Positions 17,604 through 27,319 are shown, numbered from the stretch's first letter. The stretch: 64,000 nt of DNA from Halosimplex carlsbadense 2-9-1 (GCF_000337455.1 NZ_AOIU01000049.1:1-64000), one strand, 5' to 3'. Notes: generated by a model from the sequence alone, not told the origin. Made by a program: numbers and translations.

Positions 17604-19096
17604 GGATTCGCGTTGATTGGCGGGTTAGCTGCCGACTGGTTGGTACGATCCTCAAGTGGCTGTGGGTGCCACTACTCATTCCACTTGGAATCGCTCTCTA
17701 TGACGGAACGGCGGTGCTCCCGTTCGCTCTCCCGATACTTGGAACAGCACTCCTCGGACTCGGTCTCGAACAGTTGACCGACGAGCAAGATCTCCGTGCC
17801 CGAGAGGCCTTTCTAATGGTCTCATTGACGTGGCTGAGCATCGCTCTCGTCGGTTCCGTCCCATTTCTGCTGGCTGGGGAAGGCGCTCTCGCTGAACCTG
17901 TGAACGCGCTCTTCGAGAGTATGAGCGGTATCACGACGACCGGCGCAACGGTTATCGTGAATTTCGACCGCCACTCACGAGCCATCCTTATGTGGCGAGC
18001 TGTGCTTCAGTGGCTCGGTGGGCTCGGAATCCTCGTGCTAGCCACGGCGGTCCTCTCCCAGTTATCAGTCGGTGGGGCACAGCTCATGGAGACGGAAACC
18101 CAGACACAGGACGTCGACAAACTCACTCCCAAAATTTCGGAAACGGCCGCTCTTCTCTGGAAGCTCTATATCGGCCTGACCGGGCTCCAAGTGGCAGTTC
18201 TCTACGGGTTTCACTTGCTTGGATATGCACCGGAGATGACGTTGTACGATGCGATTGCGCACGCATTCACGACGATCGCGACGAGTGGTTTTTCACCGCG
18301 GGGCGACAGTATCGCTGCCTTCTCTCCTGCTGTGCAGTGGGCGATTATTCCGTTCATGGCGATCGGTGCAACCAGTTTCGTGTTGCTCTACTTCGTCTTC
18401 CAAGGAAACTTCGACCGGCTTCGGAACAGCGATGAGTTTCGGTTCTACGTCGCGATTCTCGGATTCTTCTCCCTCGGTGTTGGCGGAATGCTATTCGCGA
18501 ACGGCGGTCCATATACGAACCTCGAAGAGATCGCTCGACATGCTATCTTCCAGGTTGTCTCAATCGTCACAACCACTGGCTACGCGAGTACGGACTTCAA
18601 CCTCTGGTCGGCGGGGCCCAAACACCTCCTGTTCGTCTGTATGTTCATCGGTGGGATGGCCGGCAGTACAACCTGTTCGATTAAAACGCTGCGCTGGTTG
18701 GTCGTCGTGAAGGCGTTTCGGCGCGACCTGTTTACCGCAGCCAGTCCAAGCGCGATTCGCCCAGTCCGACTGAGCGGATCCGTCATCGATGAAGAGACGG
18801 TTCGGGATATCTATGCTTACACCCTGGTCAGCCTCGTGTTTTTCATCCTGGCGACGATCATCGTCGTGCTCGACGCCTCCCGTGTACAATTAACCGTCTC
18901 TGAATTTGAGGCGATGAGTGCTGCAGCGGCCACGTTCTTTAATATCGGCCCGGCGTTCGGTATCGCAGGCCCACTCGAGAGCTACGAGACGTTCCCCGAA
19001 TCGACGAAGCTTGTCATGACCTTCCTTATGTGGGTTGGGCGAATCGAAATCATTCCGGTGCTTGTGTTATTGACACCGTCCTACTGGCGGTCGTGA
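17600..19096 (+). CDS. trkH: Trk K+ transporter membrane subunit TrkH
   Basis: 498 aa, with hydrophobic helices throughout and pore-loop motifs typical of the Trk/Ktr/HKT family (SMSGITTTGATV; TTIATSGFSPRGDS; SIVTTTGYAS; GPAFGIAGPLESY). Each loop supplies the filter glycine of one of the four M1-P-M2 repeats. TrkH moves K+ into the cell, gated by TrkA encoded just before. The start codon overlaps trkA (ATGA). Confidence 0.93.
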   Translation: MRIRVDWRVSCRLVGTILKWLWVPLLIPLGIALYDGTAVLPFALPILGTALLGLGLEQLTDEQDLRAREAFLMVSLTWLSIALVGSVPFLLAGEGALAEPVNALFESMSGITTTGATVIVNFDRHSRAILMWRAVLQWLGGLGILVLATAVLSQLSVGGAQLMETETQTQDVDKLTPKISETAALLWKLYIGLTGLQVAVLYGFHLLGYAPEMTLYDAIAHAFTTIATSGFSPRGDSIAAFSPAVQWAIIPFMAIGATSFVLLYFVFQGNFDRLRNSDEFRFYVAILGFFSLGVGGMLFANGGPYTNLEEIARHAIFQVVSIVTTTGYASTDFNLWSAGPKHLLFVCMFIGGMAGSTTCSIKTLRWLVVVKAFRRDLFTAASPSAIRPVRLSGSVIDEETVRDIYAYTLVSLVFFILATIIVVLDASRVQLTVSEFEAMSAAAATFFNIGPAFGIAGPLESYETFPESTKLVMTFLMWVGRIEIIPVLVLLTPSYWRS

Positions 19097-19350
19097 AAAG
19101 TGGGGAGTAGCGACACTAATCCAGCTAAGTCCCACATTGGGGCACAGACGGACTGAAGTGAGGATTGAATGAAGGGACTTGACCTGAAACTCAGAGCCCA
19201 GTTTCCACATTCGTAGACGGAAGGTTCTCGAATTCAAATCGGCCTATCTGGCTCCGGTTTTTCCGAACATTATCTTCTGCGACGAACTTGTTCAGGAACG
19301 ACCAAATGAGCTGTCAAGCCCGGTTTCCGGTGAGACTGAATAGCTTCTGA

Positions 19351-20487
19351 CTATCTTGCACGGTTAATCATGTCTGCCAAGTTAAGGTTCATCATTGGAA
19401 ACCATCCCAAGAACGCAGGAAGGTACACACCGAGTGAGCGGTCGATTAGGATTGCCGCAACGGCGACCTCTTCGGAGACACCTAGACTAACAAATACTAA
19501 AGTCGCGGAAGCTTCCGCAACGCCGACGCCACCTGGCGTGAGTGGTAAAATTGTGACGCTATAGGCCATCACGAGCACAAGCGGAAGTAACCAGGCAGGG
19601 GTAAACGTGGATCCCAATTTTTCAAACAAGAGCCAAACCCGAAGTCCAGGGAATATCATCAGCGTACCCGCCCATGCAAGTGCATAGGGTATGACCACAG
19701 TTGGGTTCGCGGACAAATTCCGGAACAAAGCTGCTGACTCGGAGGTAAATGAGGGAAGTTTGCTGACCAGTGACGCTGCCTTTTCACCAACGGCTGGAAG
19801 TCGTTTGATGAAAATCTGAAGTCGTGAGAATACGACACTAGCAGAGTCAAGTCGACGGCCGGCCAGCAATACGACGATCCCAGCAGTAAGATACATTGCA
19901 GTCGAAAGAACGATGATTACGAGCAGTCCACGCGGTAGTTTCGTTGCGAGGAGTCCAGATCCTATGAGGGTGATAGTGCCGTACAAAATAGCATATAGCG
20001 CCGTGTTCAGTCCAGCAATGGTGACAGCCTCTGGCCAGTCAGTGTCCGTGTAATGGTGGATGACAACTGGTGCAACCGAGTGACCAGATACTTTTGAGGG
20101 GACAACATGGTTGATAGACTTTATGACAAGATCGATGTATACTGCAGTTAGAAATCGTGTTTTATTTTGCCCATTTAGAAGGACGTGCCACGACGAGAAC
20201 CGAGATCCAAATTCCAGTATCGTGATAACTATAATTGCAACCAGAACAATAACGTCTAAGGACGCTAACAATGTGATTATTCGCTGGTGATCGATCTCCT
20301 GAAGTATATACGCGAATGCTCCTACTGCTATCCCGTACTTTAGTATCTTTAGAGCGAATTGCTTCAGCCGAGACAATTTTTCCCTTTGCATCTGGTTATT
20401 ATGGTTAGCGTCAGATTTTGAGGGTACATTCTCAAGCTCTGATTCCGCCGAATCCGCCGGATCAGACGGGGTATTTCCGTTTGTCAT
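19351..20487 (-). CDS. UPF0104 / flippase-like membrane protein (LPG synthase TM family)
   Basis: 378 aa. A hydrophilic N-terminus of about 45 residues is followed by about eight membrane segments. The conserved features of the UPF0104 (lysylphosphatidylglycerol synthase TM-region) family are visible: NHVVPSKVSGHSVAPV and PLTPGGVGVAEAS. Family members are thought to flip or transfer lipids, but the archaeal role is unproven. It is convergent with trkH across 254 bases in which I see no gene. A relative lies at 20897. Confidence 0.8.
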   Translation of the reverse strand: MTNGNTPSDPADSAESELENVPSKSDANHNNQMQREKLSRLKQFALKILKYGIAVGAFAYILQEIDHQRIITLLASLDVIVLVAIIVITILEFGSRFSSWHVLLNGQNKTRFLTAVYIDLVIKSINHVVPSKVSGHSVAPVVIHHYTDTDWPEAVTIAGLNTALYAILYGTITLIGSGLLATKLPRGLLVIIVLSTAMYLTAGIVVLLAGRRLDSASVVFSRLQIFIKRLPAVGEKAASLVSKLPSFTSESAALFRNLSANPTVVIPYALAWAGTLMIFPGLRVWLLFEKLGSTFTPAWLLPLVLVMAYSVTILPLTPGGVGVAEASATLVFVSLGVSEEVAVAAILIDRSLGVYLPAFLGWFPMMNLNLADMINRAR

Positions 20488-20631
20488 AGTAGGTCCGTCG
20501 GTTCCGTCTTATTAGACTACCCGGAATCAGCTACCAAACCCTTCCGTTCACGGGCTTTTGGCCGTGTCCCTATATGACGGTGTTCTCGTCGAAGCAAAAA
20601 GACTATATCTCTCTTGAAGAAGGGGGGCGAC

Positions 20632-20772
20632 ATGCAAAAACTTCGAGAGATGGTTCGGAGATTGAGTGACATCTCCTTTCTTTCTAGTCCAGACTATGAA
20701 TGTCCAAACTGCGAAACTACGGTTAAGTCACAACACGAAGAGTGTCCATCCTGTGGCCGACAGTTGCTCTAA
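20632..20772 (+). CDS. small zinc-ribbon protein
   Basis: 46 aa from ATG 20632. A helical N-terminus (MQKLREMVRRLSDI) precedes CPNC and CPSC pairs of a zinc ribbon. Too short for confident family assignment, but the paired cysteines and acidic/basic balance argue for a real gene. It lies between two UPF0104-type genes. Confidence 0.6.
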   Translation: MQKLREMVRRLSDISFLSSPDYECPNCETTVKSQHEECPSCGRQLL

Positions 20773-20896
20773 CTCCGAATATCTGTTATATGTTGATGAG
20801 ACAGTCAGTTCTATGGTTTTGCAGGGAAGCGAAATACAAGTTCTGTTCTGGAAATAAACTCCTTCAAAATTGTGTTTGGATTGTAGGGACTGACTT

Positions 20897-21922
20897 ATGA
20901 ACCGGGATCAAGTACGCGCGACTGCACTCGGATTTCTCGGCGTGTTTGCCGTCCTTGGAATATTGGTATATCTTGTCGGCGCAGAGGGATTCATTCAGGA
21001 ACTTGCTGATGCTAATCGCCGTATCGTTGCACTCATCGTCGTAGTTACACTCGGATGGCTCGCTGCGTGGGGAATTGGTCTTCGGACGGTCCTTGCAGTG
21101 ATGGGTATCGAGATCTCATTCTTACGGTCGTTTTTCATCCTCAACGGGGCAATGTTCTCGAACAACGTCACCCCATTTGGGCAGGCGGGTGGTGAACCGG
21201 TGACCGCACTGCTCATCTCGAAAGTAACTGACTCTGAATACGAGCAAGGGCTGGCAGCTATCGCAAGCGTAGATACCCTCAACTTCATTCCCTCAGTGAC
21301 GTTCGCACTGGTTGGTGCCGGGTATTTTGCCACCAAAACGTCGTTCGGGCGACGCCTGCAATTCCTCGTCGCTGGTATCATTATCCTTGCCATAGTAGCC
21401 TCCACCGTCGGATATCTTTCGTGGCGAAGACGAACTCGGGTACAGTCGTGGATCGTTCGAATTCTCACGCCGGGTCTCAAACGGTTAGGTGGGATTCTCC
21501 CGCGGATGCAATCCCCCACCCGGCAAGCGATTCGCTCTCGAGTAAGGCATTTTGTCGTCGCTATAGAGCGCGTGGCGGGGGATCGTCGGGGAATTATTGT
21601 TGCACTCGCTGCCTCGACAGCTGGCTGGATCCTCCAGATGGTAGCTCTCTGGCTAGCCTTTGTGGCGATCGGTTCTCCGATTCCGTTCTCCGTCCTGTTA
21701 TTCGTAATCCCAGTAGGGGCTCTCGCTGCGGTCACACCGCTTCCAGGTGGCGCTGGTGGCATAGAGGCAGTACTCGTCGGCGTGCTCACTACCCTTCCTG
21801 AACTGGCGATTGGAGGAGGGACCGCCTTCGCCGCTGTCGCTATTTTTCGGGGAGCAGTCTATTGGGTTCCTGTGACTATTGGTGGCGTGGTGATGGGTGT
21901 CGTAGGCGTTGACGCTGTTTGA
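20897..21922 (+). CDS. UPF0104 / flippase-like membrane protein
   Basis: 341 aa with about eight membrane segments. It carries family signatures NNVTPFGQAGGEPVTALL (about 94-111) and PLPGGAGGIEAVLVG near the C-terminus, as in UPF0104/TIGR00374 proteins. Possible lipid flippase or transferase. It overlaps the start region of the CPBP gene, suggesting one operon. Confidence 0.82.
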   Translation: MNRDQVRATALGFLGVFAVLGILVYLVGAEGFIQELADANRRIVALIVVVTLGWLAAWGIGLRTVLAVMGIEISFLRSFFILNGAMFSNNVTPFGQAGGEPVTALLISKVTDSEYEQGLAAIASVDTLNFIPSVTFALVGAGYFATKTSFGRRLQFLVAGIIILAIVASTVGYLSWRRRTRVQSWIVRILTPGLKRLGGILPRMQSPTRQAIRSRVRHFVVAIERVAGDRRGIIVALAASTAGWILQMVALWLAFVAIGSPIPFSVLLFVIPVGALAAVTPLPGGAGGIEAVLVGVLTTLPELAIGGGTAFAAVAIFRGAVYWVPVTIGGVVMGVVGVDAV

Positions 21923-22004
21923 TACACGTTCTTTGTTTCAAAGAAGTCTGCAACCATACCACGGATTAATACTCTACAGCCCAACCACCGGACAAGGATC
22001 CAGA

Positions 22005-22928
22005 GTGCACTCGTACCTCCGCGAATATCTCCGGCGTCTTCGCGTACTCGCATGGAACAAGCGAGAGCAGCGACTGCGGGCGTTTCTTCGGATATATATC
22101 TTCTTGATAGCCTACACCATTATCTTCATCTCGATTCCGGTCCTCGTGGCGCCATCTGGCGACACCCTCTTTCGGTCTGCTTTGCTTCGCACGATACTCA
22201 CTGTCTGTGTGATTGGGCTCCTATTTGGGGCAGCAACCTACGTCGACAAACGTCCCATTCGCTCCTTTGGACTCGAAATTAACAGGCGGTGGGGAGTTGA
22301 CGCACTTGTTGGTCTCATAATTGGGAGCGCAATCCCGACAGTAGCAACTGTACTCGGACTCCTTGGTGGCTGGATAACGGTTGGTGAAATAGTTTACACT
22401 CCAACAGCCACTTATCTTCGAGATCTCGGGTTTGCTATCGTTATTACAGTGGGCATCGCGGTCGTTGAAGAACTCGTCTTTCGGGGGTACATACTCTCAA
22501 ACGCTATCGAAGGACTTGATTTTCGATGGCTGTCCCAGCCCGTGACGATCGCCACTGCATTGGGTTTGTCCGCGCTTCTATTCGCACTCACACATCCAGC
22601 ACCTGAGCTCGCCAATGGTCTCCATTTCCTGAGTGCCGGGCTCTTTCTGGGCCTCGCGTATCTTCTTTCGGGACAGCTCGCCCTCCCAATCGGCATCCAC
22701 GCTGGGTTCAATTTTGTTTCTGCGTACGTCTTTCCGACCGCAGCTGATCCATCATTCGCCGTTATTTCCCTCTCTACCACTGGACCTGACTGGCTTATAT
22801 CTCAGACCGGACTCATACAGGCAGGACTCCAAATCCCGGCCGCCCTCGCGATAGTATGCTATCTGTGGTGGCGGACTGGCTCTTATAGTATTAGTGCAGA
22901 CATCACGTCTAGACTCAAGACCAGATAG
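22005..22928 (+). CDS. CPBP-family intramembrane metalloprotease
   Basis: About 307 aa from GTG 22005; an earlier in-frame TTG at 21909 is less convincing because it lies inside the previous gene. The CAAX-protease/bacteriocin-processing (CPBP, Abi) motifs are present: EELVFRGY (EExxxR), the second-motif His in THPAPE, and GIHAGFNF. Seven to eight membrane segments. Such proteases cleave within the membrane; the substrate is unknown. It follows the UPF0104 gene directly. Confidence 0.8.
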   Translation: MHSYLREYLRRLRVLAWNKREQRLRAFLRIYIFLIAYTIIFISIPVLVAPSGDTLFRSALLRTILTVCVIGLLFGAATYVDKRPIRSFGLEINRRWGVDALVGLIIGSAIPTVATVLGLLGGWITVGEIVYTPTATYLRDLGFAIVITVGIAVVEELVFRGYILSNAIEGLDFRWLSQPVTIATALGLSALLFALTHPAPELANGLHFLSAGLFLGLAYLLSGQLALPIGIHAGFNFVSAYVFPTAADPSFAVISLSTTGPDWLISQTGLIQAGLQIPAALAIVCYLWWRTGSYSISADITSRLKTR

Positions 22929-22958
22929 ATGATCATCAAGCGGATCCATTCATAGGCT

Positions 22959-23108
22959 GATGTCATCGACCTCCGAAAGACGCGTATCAGTGCCGGGGAC
23001 GGCAACTTGATCGTCCTTCCAAACCGGGATGCCGAAAAACATGGACAAACCAGTCCGTACCTCAGCGTCCAGACAAGTCGAGCCAGACAACTGATTAGTG
23101 GTAGGTAA
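22959..23108 (+). pseudogene. relic of an MscS-like mechanosensitive channel gene
   Basis: The plus frame reads DVIDLRKTRISAGDGNLIVL followed by PN, matching the beta-domain signature of MscS channels (I-x-LR-x-T-x-I-x-x-x-DG-x-x-x-x-x-PN). Stops interrupt it upstream and no start fits; the frame closes at 23108. A short remnant is the best reading. An MscS would fit this osmotic/K+ block, but only about 30 informative residues support it. The rest of 22929-23173 holds no gene. Confidence 0.35.
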
Positions 23109-23173
23109 TCATATTACCAACTTCGTGATTAGAGCTACCGAACTGTAATTACGCTGCTCGGTCCATTACGACT

Positions 23174-23653
23174 ATGAAGGTTTTCGAGACACAGTTACCC
23201 GGCGTCGGACGTCGATATCAGGTCTCGTTTCCCGACGGAGGGACGTTCACCATCGTCGTTCACAACGACGGCTCACGGAAAGTGTTCTGGCGAGACGATC
23301 CGGATGGCGACAGCGAGGAACTATTCACAGCAGGCGAGCGTGACGCACAGAAACTCGCAGAGATTTTCGAGGGAGTCTTCTTCGAGCCCGTCGCTGATGA
23401 CCTCGACGACGCACTCTCCGGGGCTCGTGTCAAATGGGTGGCTATCCCGGATGACTCACCCGTTGTCGGACAGACTATCGGCGACGTGGGCATCCGAACG
23501 CGGACGGGGATCTCAATTCTCGCCATCGAACGCGCTGACCAAATCATAGCCAACCCGACGCCAGAAACGCAATTATTGGCGGATGACGTCATAGTCGTCG
23601 TCGGTGAAGACGACGCACATCAGGAACTCGATACCCTGCTCTCTCGATCCTGA
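23174..23653 (+). CDS. KhtT-like regulatory subunit (RCK_C) of the K+/H+ antiporter
   Basis: 159 aa. The N-terminal region (about 1-75, starting MKVFETQLPGVGRRY) is of the KhtT type and the C-terminal 80 residues are a TrkA-C/RCK_C domain (DDSPVVGQTIGDVGIRTRTG). KhtT subunits regulate CPA2 antiporters such as KhtU and can bind c-di-AMP. The antiporter gene follows within 63 bases. A paralogue (24925-25410, minus strand) lies on its other side. Confidence 0.85.
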   Translation: MKVFETQLPGVGRRYQVSFPDGGTFTIVVHNDGSRKVFWRDDPDGDSEELFTAGERDAQKLAEIFEGVFFEPVADDLDDALSGARVKWVAIPDDSPVVGQTIGDVGIRTRTGISILAIERADQIIANPTPETQLLADDVIVVVGEDDAHQELDTLLSRS

Positions 23654-23716
23654 AGGTCTACTGGAAATGACTCTCCCATCGGAACAATAATCCACTCAGA
23701 GAGAGGTGTCGTATCT

Positions 23717-24916
23717 GTGGCCCCGACGAGTCTCATACTCTCGGCTGGAATCTTTCTCACCATCCTTGCTATCGGGGGACTGATCGCCGTTCGAATCGGC
23801 CAGTCAGTCATTCCGGCGTACATTATCGTTGGGATTCTTATCGGCCCGTTCGCTCCCTCGCCCGGCGGGGTCTCTTTCACGGTAGTCGAATCGACGGAAT
23901 TCATCCGTTTGTTGGCCGATCTTGGTGTGATCTTTCTGCTGTTTTTCGTGGGCCTGGAATTGAGTTTGACGTCGCTGATTCAGAAGCGGTCGCAGTTCCT
24001 TCGTGCCGGTGCGATCGACGTCAGTGTCAGTTTCCCCCTCGGTATCTTGGTCGGACTGCTCTTCGGGTTCCCCCTCCTCGAATCGCTGTTCATCGGTCTT
24101 ATCACGTTCAACTCCTCGACGGTCATCATCGCCAAATCGCTTCTTGATCTGGAATGGATCGTCAATCCGGAGAGCGAAGCGATCCTCGGCGTGATCGTCA
24201 TCGAAGACATTCTCACTGCCGCCGTCTTTGCGATCCTCTCAGCAGTCCTCATCGGTGCCGCTGACATCGCCTCACTTGGTCGGACACTCGGACAGGCAGC
24301 AGTCGTCCTCGTCGTCCTGACGCTGTTCGCCTACTACGGTGGGGAGTGGCTTGACCGCGCGTTCGATATTCAGTCGAGCGAACTGTTTCTCCTCGGCGTC
24401 CTTGGCGTCACGGCGCTTGTCGCCGGATTGGGCTTTGCTGCTGGCGTCAGTGACGCAATCGTTGCGTTCCTGGTTGGCTTGGCGTTCGGGCAAACCTCGC
24501 ACGTCAAGCGTATCGAATCGCTGCTCGCACCGAGTCGTGACTTCTTTGCGGCCGTCTTCTTTTTCGTTATCGGCCTCCAGACCGATCCCCGACTAGTCCT
24601 CTCTGTCGCAGGGTTCGTTCTCGTTGCGGTCGCAGTCACGGTAGCTGGACAGATCGTGAGTGGATATTTCGCCGGTCGGAGTTTCGGCCTCACGGTCCAA
24701 CAGGCGTCGAAAATGTCGAGTGCGCTCGTCCCACGTGGGGAGTTTTCACTGGTGATCGCAGCGTTTCTCGTTACTGCCGGAACCAGCGAAGCGCTCCGTG
24801 AGACGATCCCGGCATTCACCGTCGGATACGTCCTGCTCACGAGTATTCTCGGAACAATCCTCATGCGAAACGCCCACCTCATCGAGCGCATCGCACGTCT
24901 GTATCACACCGACTGA
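23717..24916 (+). CDS. CPA2-family cation/proton antiporter (KefB/KhtU-like)
   Basis: 399 aa from GTG 23717, about 12-13 membrane segments. CPA2 features include LGVIFLLFFVGLEL, FNSSTVIIAKSLLD and SSALVPRGEFSLVIA. It lacks the C-terminal Rossmann domain of KefB/KefC and instead has separate regulatory subunits, as in KhtTU. It probably expels K+ (or Na+) in exchange for H+. Regulated by the KhtT-like proteins on either side. Confidence 0.87.
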   Translation: MAPTSLILSAGIFLTILAIGGLIAVRIGQSVIPAYIIVGILIGPFAPSPGGVSFTVVESTEFIRLLADLGVIFLLFFVGLELSLTSLIQKRSQFLRAGAIDVSVSFPLGILVGLLFGFPLLESLFIGLITFNSSTVIIAKSLLDLEWIVNPESEAILGVIVIEDILTAAVFAILSAVLIGAADIASLGRTLGQAAVVLVVLTLFAYYGGEWLDRAFDIQSSELFLLGVLGVTALVAGLGFAAGVSDAIVAFLVGLAFGQTSHVKRIESLLAPSRDFFAAVFFFVIGLQTDPRLVLSVAGFVLVAVAVTVAGQIVSGYFAGRSFGLTVQQASKMSSALVPRGEFSLVIAAFLVTAGTSEALRETIPAFTVGYVLLTSILGTILMRNAHLIERIARLYHTD

Positions 24917-24924
24917 CGACGCGG

Positions 24925-25410
24925 TCAGGAATCGCCTGAAACCAGGTCAGTCAATGTGGCGTGTTCCTCACGTGTCCCGATGGCGACGAGGATATCTTCC
25001 TCGCTGAGTTCGAAATCAGCAGCCGGATTCGGGGTCGTTTCGGTTCCTCGCTGGATAGCGATTATCGTCGTGCCAGTCCGGCGTTTTATTTCGCTCTCTT
25101 GGAGCGTCGTCCCGGCGAGAGGGGAGTCTGCAGGTATCTCGATCCATTCGATGATAGCGTCGCCGAGCGGAACGGTTAACTCGTCTACGTTTACTGACTC
25201 GAAGTACGCCCCCTCAAGAATCGACCCGAGTTTGTTCGCCTCTTCGCCGGTGAGGTTGAGGAGTTTCTCGCCGTTCGCGTCTCGGCTGGCGCGTTTGTAG
25301 AGTTCACACCGACCGTCGTGATGGATAACGACCGACGCGAGACTGTCATCAGCTAGTTCGAGGTCAAACTTGCGTCCGACTCCGGGGAGGTCCGTCTCAT
25401 AGACGCTCAT
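24925..25410 (-). CDS. second KhtT-like regulatory subunit (RCK_C)
   Basis: 161 aa, same architecture as 23174-23653: N-terminal MSVYETDLPGVGRKFDLEL, C-terminal TrkA-C domain (DSPLAGTTLQESEIKRRTGT). It is convergent with the antiporter gene, with eight bases between stops. Two regulatory subunits made from opposite strands could answer different signals or form mixed complexes. Confidence 0.83.
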   Translation of the reverse strand: MSVYETDLPGVGRKFDLELADDSLASVVIHHDGRCELYKRASRDANGEKLLNLTGEEANKLGSILEGAYFESVNVDELTVPLGDAIIEWIEIPADSPLAGTTLQESEIKRRTGTTIIAIQRGTETTPNPAADFELSEEDILVAIGTREEHATLTDLVSGDS

Positions 25411-25690
25411 ATTTGCTGTCCGTCGCCGAACCGAATAATACTGTGGCCTCTACGCCTTGATGGGTGCGAAAATTAATTTGCTGACGCCATTTCGATTCAA
25501 TTGAGCTCCGGTAGCGTATGCCGATCACGCCTGTGTTCAGGCAATCTCTCACGTCTGAGTCGAGTACTTATTTCGAATCTTTCTCAAGTTTTCGCGGGAT
25601 TCAATACGGTGAGTCAGTGCCGCGTCGCTCACGCCGCTACGAGGAGGTTCACTTCTCGGGTTTGAGGCAATGCTCTCTTACGCCTGTCCT

Positions 25691-26797
25691 TTATCCCGTC
25701 ATCGGCGACCAGCGGCTGGCAGCCAGCGAGATGCTGACACCGACGACGAACGCGACTGCGAGGTTGACGACGAGACCGATAACGCCAATACCAACGACCA
25801 AGAGAATCCCGTCGGTCTGGTTGATGCTCGTCCATCCGAGCTGAACGGCGATCAGCATCAGGATGACCCCGAGCATTGCTGTCGGGTAGACGGCAACCAG
25901 CCCGACAGCTAGCAGCGCGACCCCAACATAGCCGACTCCGAGAATGATGTTTGCTGTTGCCGTCCGTGCGCCGAAGGCGTATTTCCCGGCGATACCACCG
26001 CTCCCGTGACACATCGGCAACGCGCCGAAGGGGATTGCCACGAGATTCATCACCCCCATACTCGTCGAGAGTTCGTCGGGGGAGATATCACGGTCGAAGT
26101 AATCGTTAAGCAGGACCGACGCCACTAGCGCCGCATTGCCGACTGTCATCGCCAGCTGCCCGATTGCTCCTTCGACTGCCCCGAGCGTGAGCGTGAGTGA
26201 ATGTATTTGCTGAAGGCCCTTGATCGGCGGAAGCGCAGGTGATGGGAGTCCCGTCTGGAAGATAGCGATCCCTCCCCCAAGGGCGAGAACGACAAGCGCA
26301 CTAAGGTTCCAGTAACCAGCTGCGATCAATAGCACGGCCACACCGCCAGCGAGAGCTGCTAATTGAGGGTCGGCAAGCCCGAGACGAACCCCGGTCTCCA
26401 GCAATACGAGGGCGACCCCGAACTGAATACCCCTGACCACGGAATCGTGGATGTACTGTCCGAACCGGTCGAGGGTGTGGGTTTGCCCGATGACAAGCAG
26501 GACGGCGCTCACCAGCAGGCCTCCGAGGAGGAGTTCACCGGTCGTGATCGACCCCGCGATGACCAGAGCGGCCAGCGCCTTCATCGGCTCGATGGAGATG
26601 GGAACGCCGTAGTACAGTCCCCACACGACCTGGAAGACACCGAACCAGATGAGCATGACTGCCAGCGAAAGGTCGGTCAAGACTGCGACGGCGACCACGA
26701 TCGGCAGGACTGTCACCGAATCGCCAATCGCGCCCGTCACCTCGTTCCAGGCAAAGTCGAGGTCGGTACGATCGCGTGAGGGGAACACACTCCGCAC
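25691..26797 (-). CDS. MOT1-type molybdate/sulfate transporter
   Basis: 368 aa, about 10-11 membrane segments. The two conserved MOT1 signatures are visible: SIEPMKALAA near residue 70 and LPMCHGSGGIAGKYAFGART around residue 265. MOT1 proteins belong to the sulfate-carrier superfamily and import molybdate; sulfate is also possible. No STAS domain. It ends a run of transport genes and is followed by the arsenate reductase-like gene on the same strand. The 280 bases before it (25411-25690) hold no gene I can support. Confidence 0.83.
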   Translation of the reverse strand: MRSVFPSRDRTDLDFAWNEVTGAIGDSVTVLPIVVAVAVLTDLSLAVMLIWFGVFQVVWGLYYGVPISIEPMKALAALVIAGSITTGELLLGGLLVSAVLLVIGQTHTLDRFGQYIHDSVVRGIQFGVALVLLETGVRLGLADPQLAALAGGVAVLLIAAGYWNLSALVVLALGGGIAIFQTGLPSPALPPIKGLQQIHSLTLTLGAVEGAIGQLAMTVGNAALVASVLLNDYFDRDISPDELSTSMGVMNLVAIPFGALPMCHGSGGIAGKYAFGARTATANIILGVGYVGVALLAVGLVAVYPTAMLGVILMLIAVQLGWTSINQTDGILLVVGIGVIGLVVNLAVAFVVGVSISLAASRWSPMTG

Positions 26798-26857
26798 ACG
26801 CGCTCGTAGTCAAGCGGTACGGAAGTAGATTAGCAACTCGGTCGTTTCGGGTCGTTC

Positions 26858-27259
26858 CTACACTTGGTCGCGCTGTTGAAGGTCGTCGAAGAACTGCTTG
26901 ACGCGACGGTCGAGTTCGTCCCGCTGGTCACGGGTATCGGACGACGATAACTCCCACGTGGTGCTGTCACCGCTCCAGTCATCAGGGCGGAACTGTTCGA
27001 CTGAGCAACCCATTGTTACGACGTGGTCTACGTCCTCGATATCCTCGGGGGTGATCGCACGGGGCGTACGGTCACTGATGTCGATACCGATCTCCTGCAT
27101 CGCTTCGATGACTTCCTCGTGGACGCTGTCAGCCGGGTCAACGCCACCGGTGATGATCTCGATGTCCAGTCCCAGCTTGTCACGCTTCCGTTCGGCGAAG
27201 GCAGTTGCCATCTGACTCCGACCGGCGTTGCCAACACAGACGAATGCGAGTTTTGTCAT
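26858..27259 (-). CDS. arsenate reductase / low-molecular-weight phosphatase family (ArsC, thioredoxin type)
   Basis: 133 aa from ATG 27259; an upstream ATG at 27283 is possible, but the fold starts directly at MTKLAFVCVGNAGRS. The P-loop CVGNAGRS (Cx5RS) is the phosphatase/arsenate reductase active site, and DHVVTMGCS supplies a second cysteine typical of thioredoxin-coupled ArsC. It would reduce arsenate to arsenite, although protein phosphotyrosine or another substrate is possible because no arsenite exporter is nearby. Confidence 0.83.
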   Translation of the reverse strand: MTKLAFVCVGNAGRSQMATAFAERKRDKLGLDIEIITGGVDPADSVHEEVIEAMQEIGIDISDRTPRAITPEDIEDVDHVVTMGCSVEQFRPDDWSGDSTTWELSSSDTRDQRDELDRRVKQFFDDLQQRDQV

Positions 27260-27319
27260 CGTGTCGAACAAGGAGAGGAACATACAAGAGCATTCACTTT
27301 ACTCAGTTCGCAGACGTAC

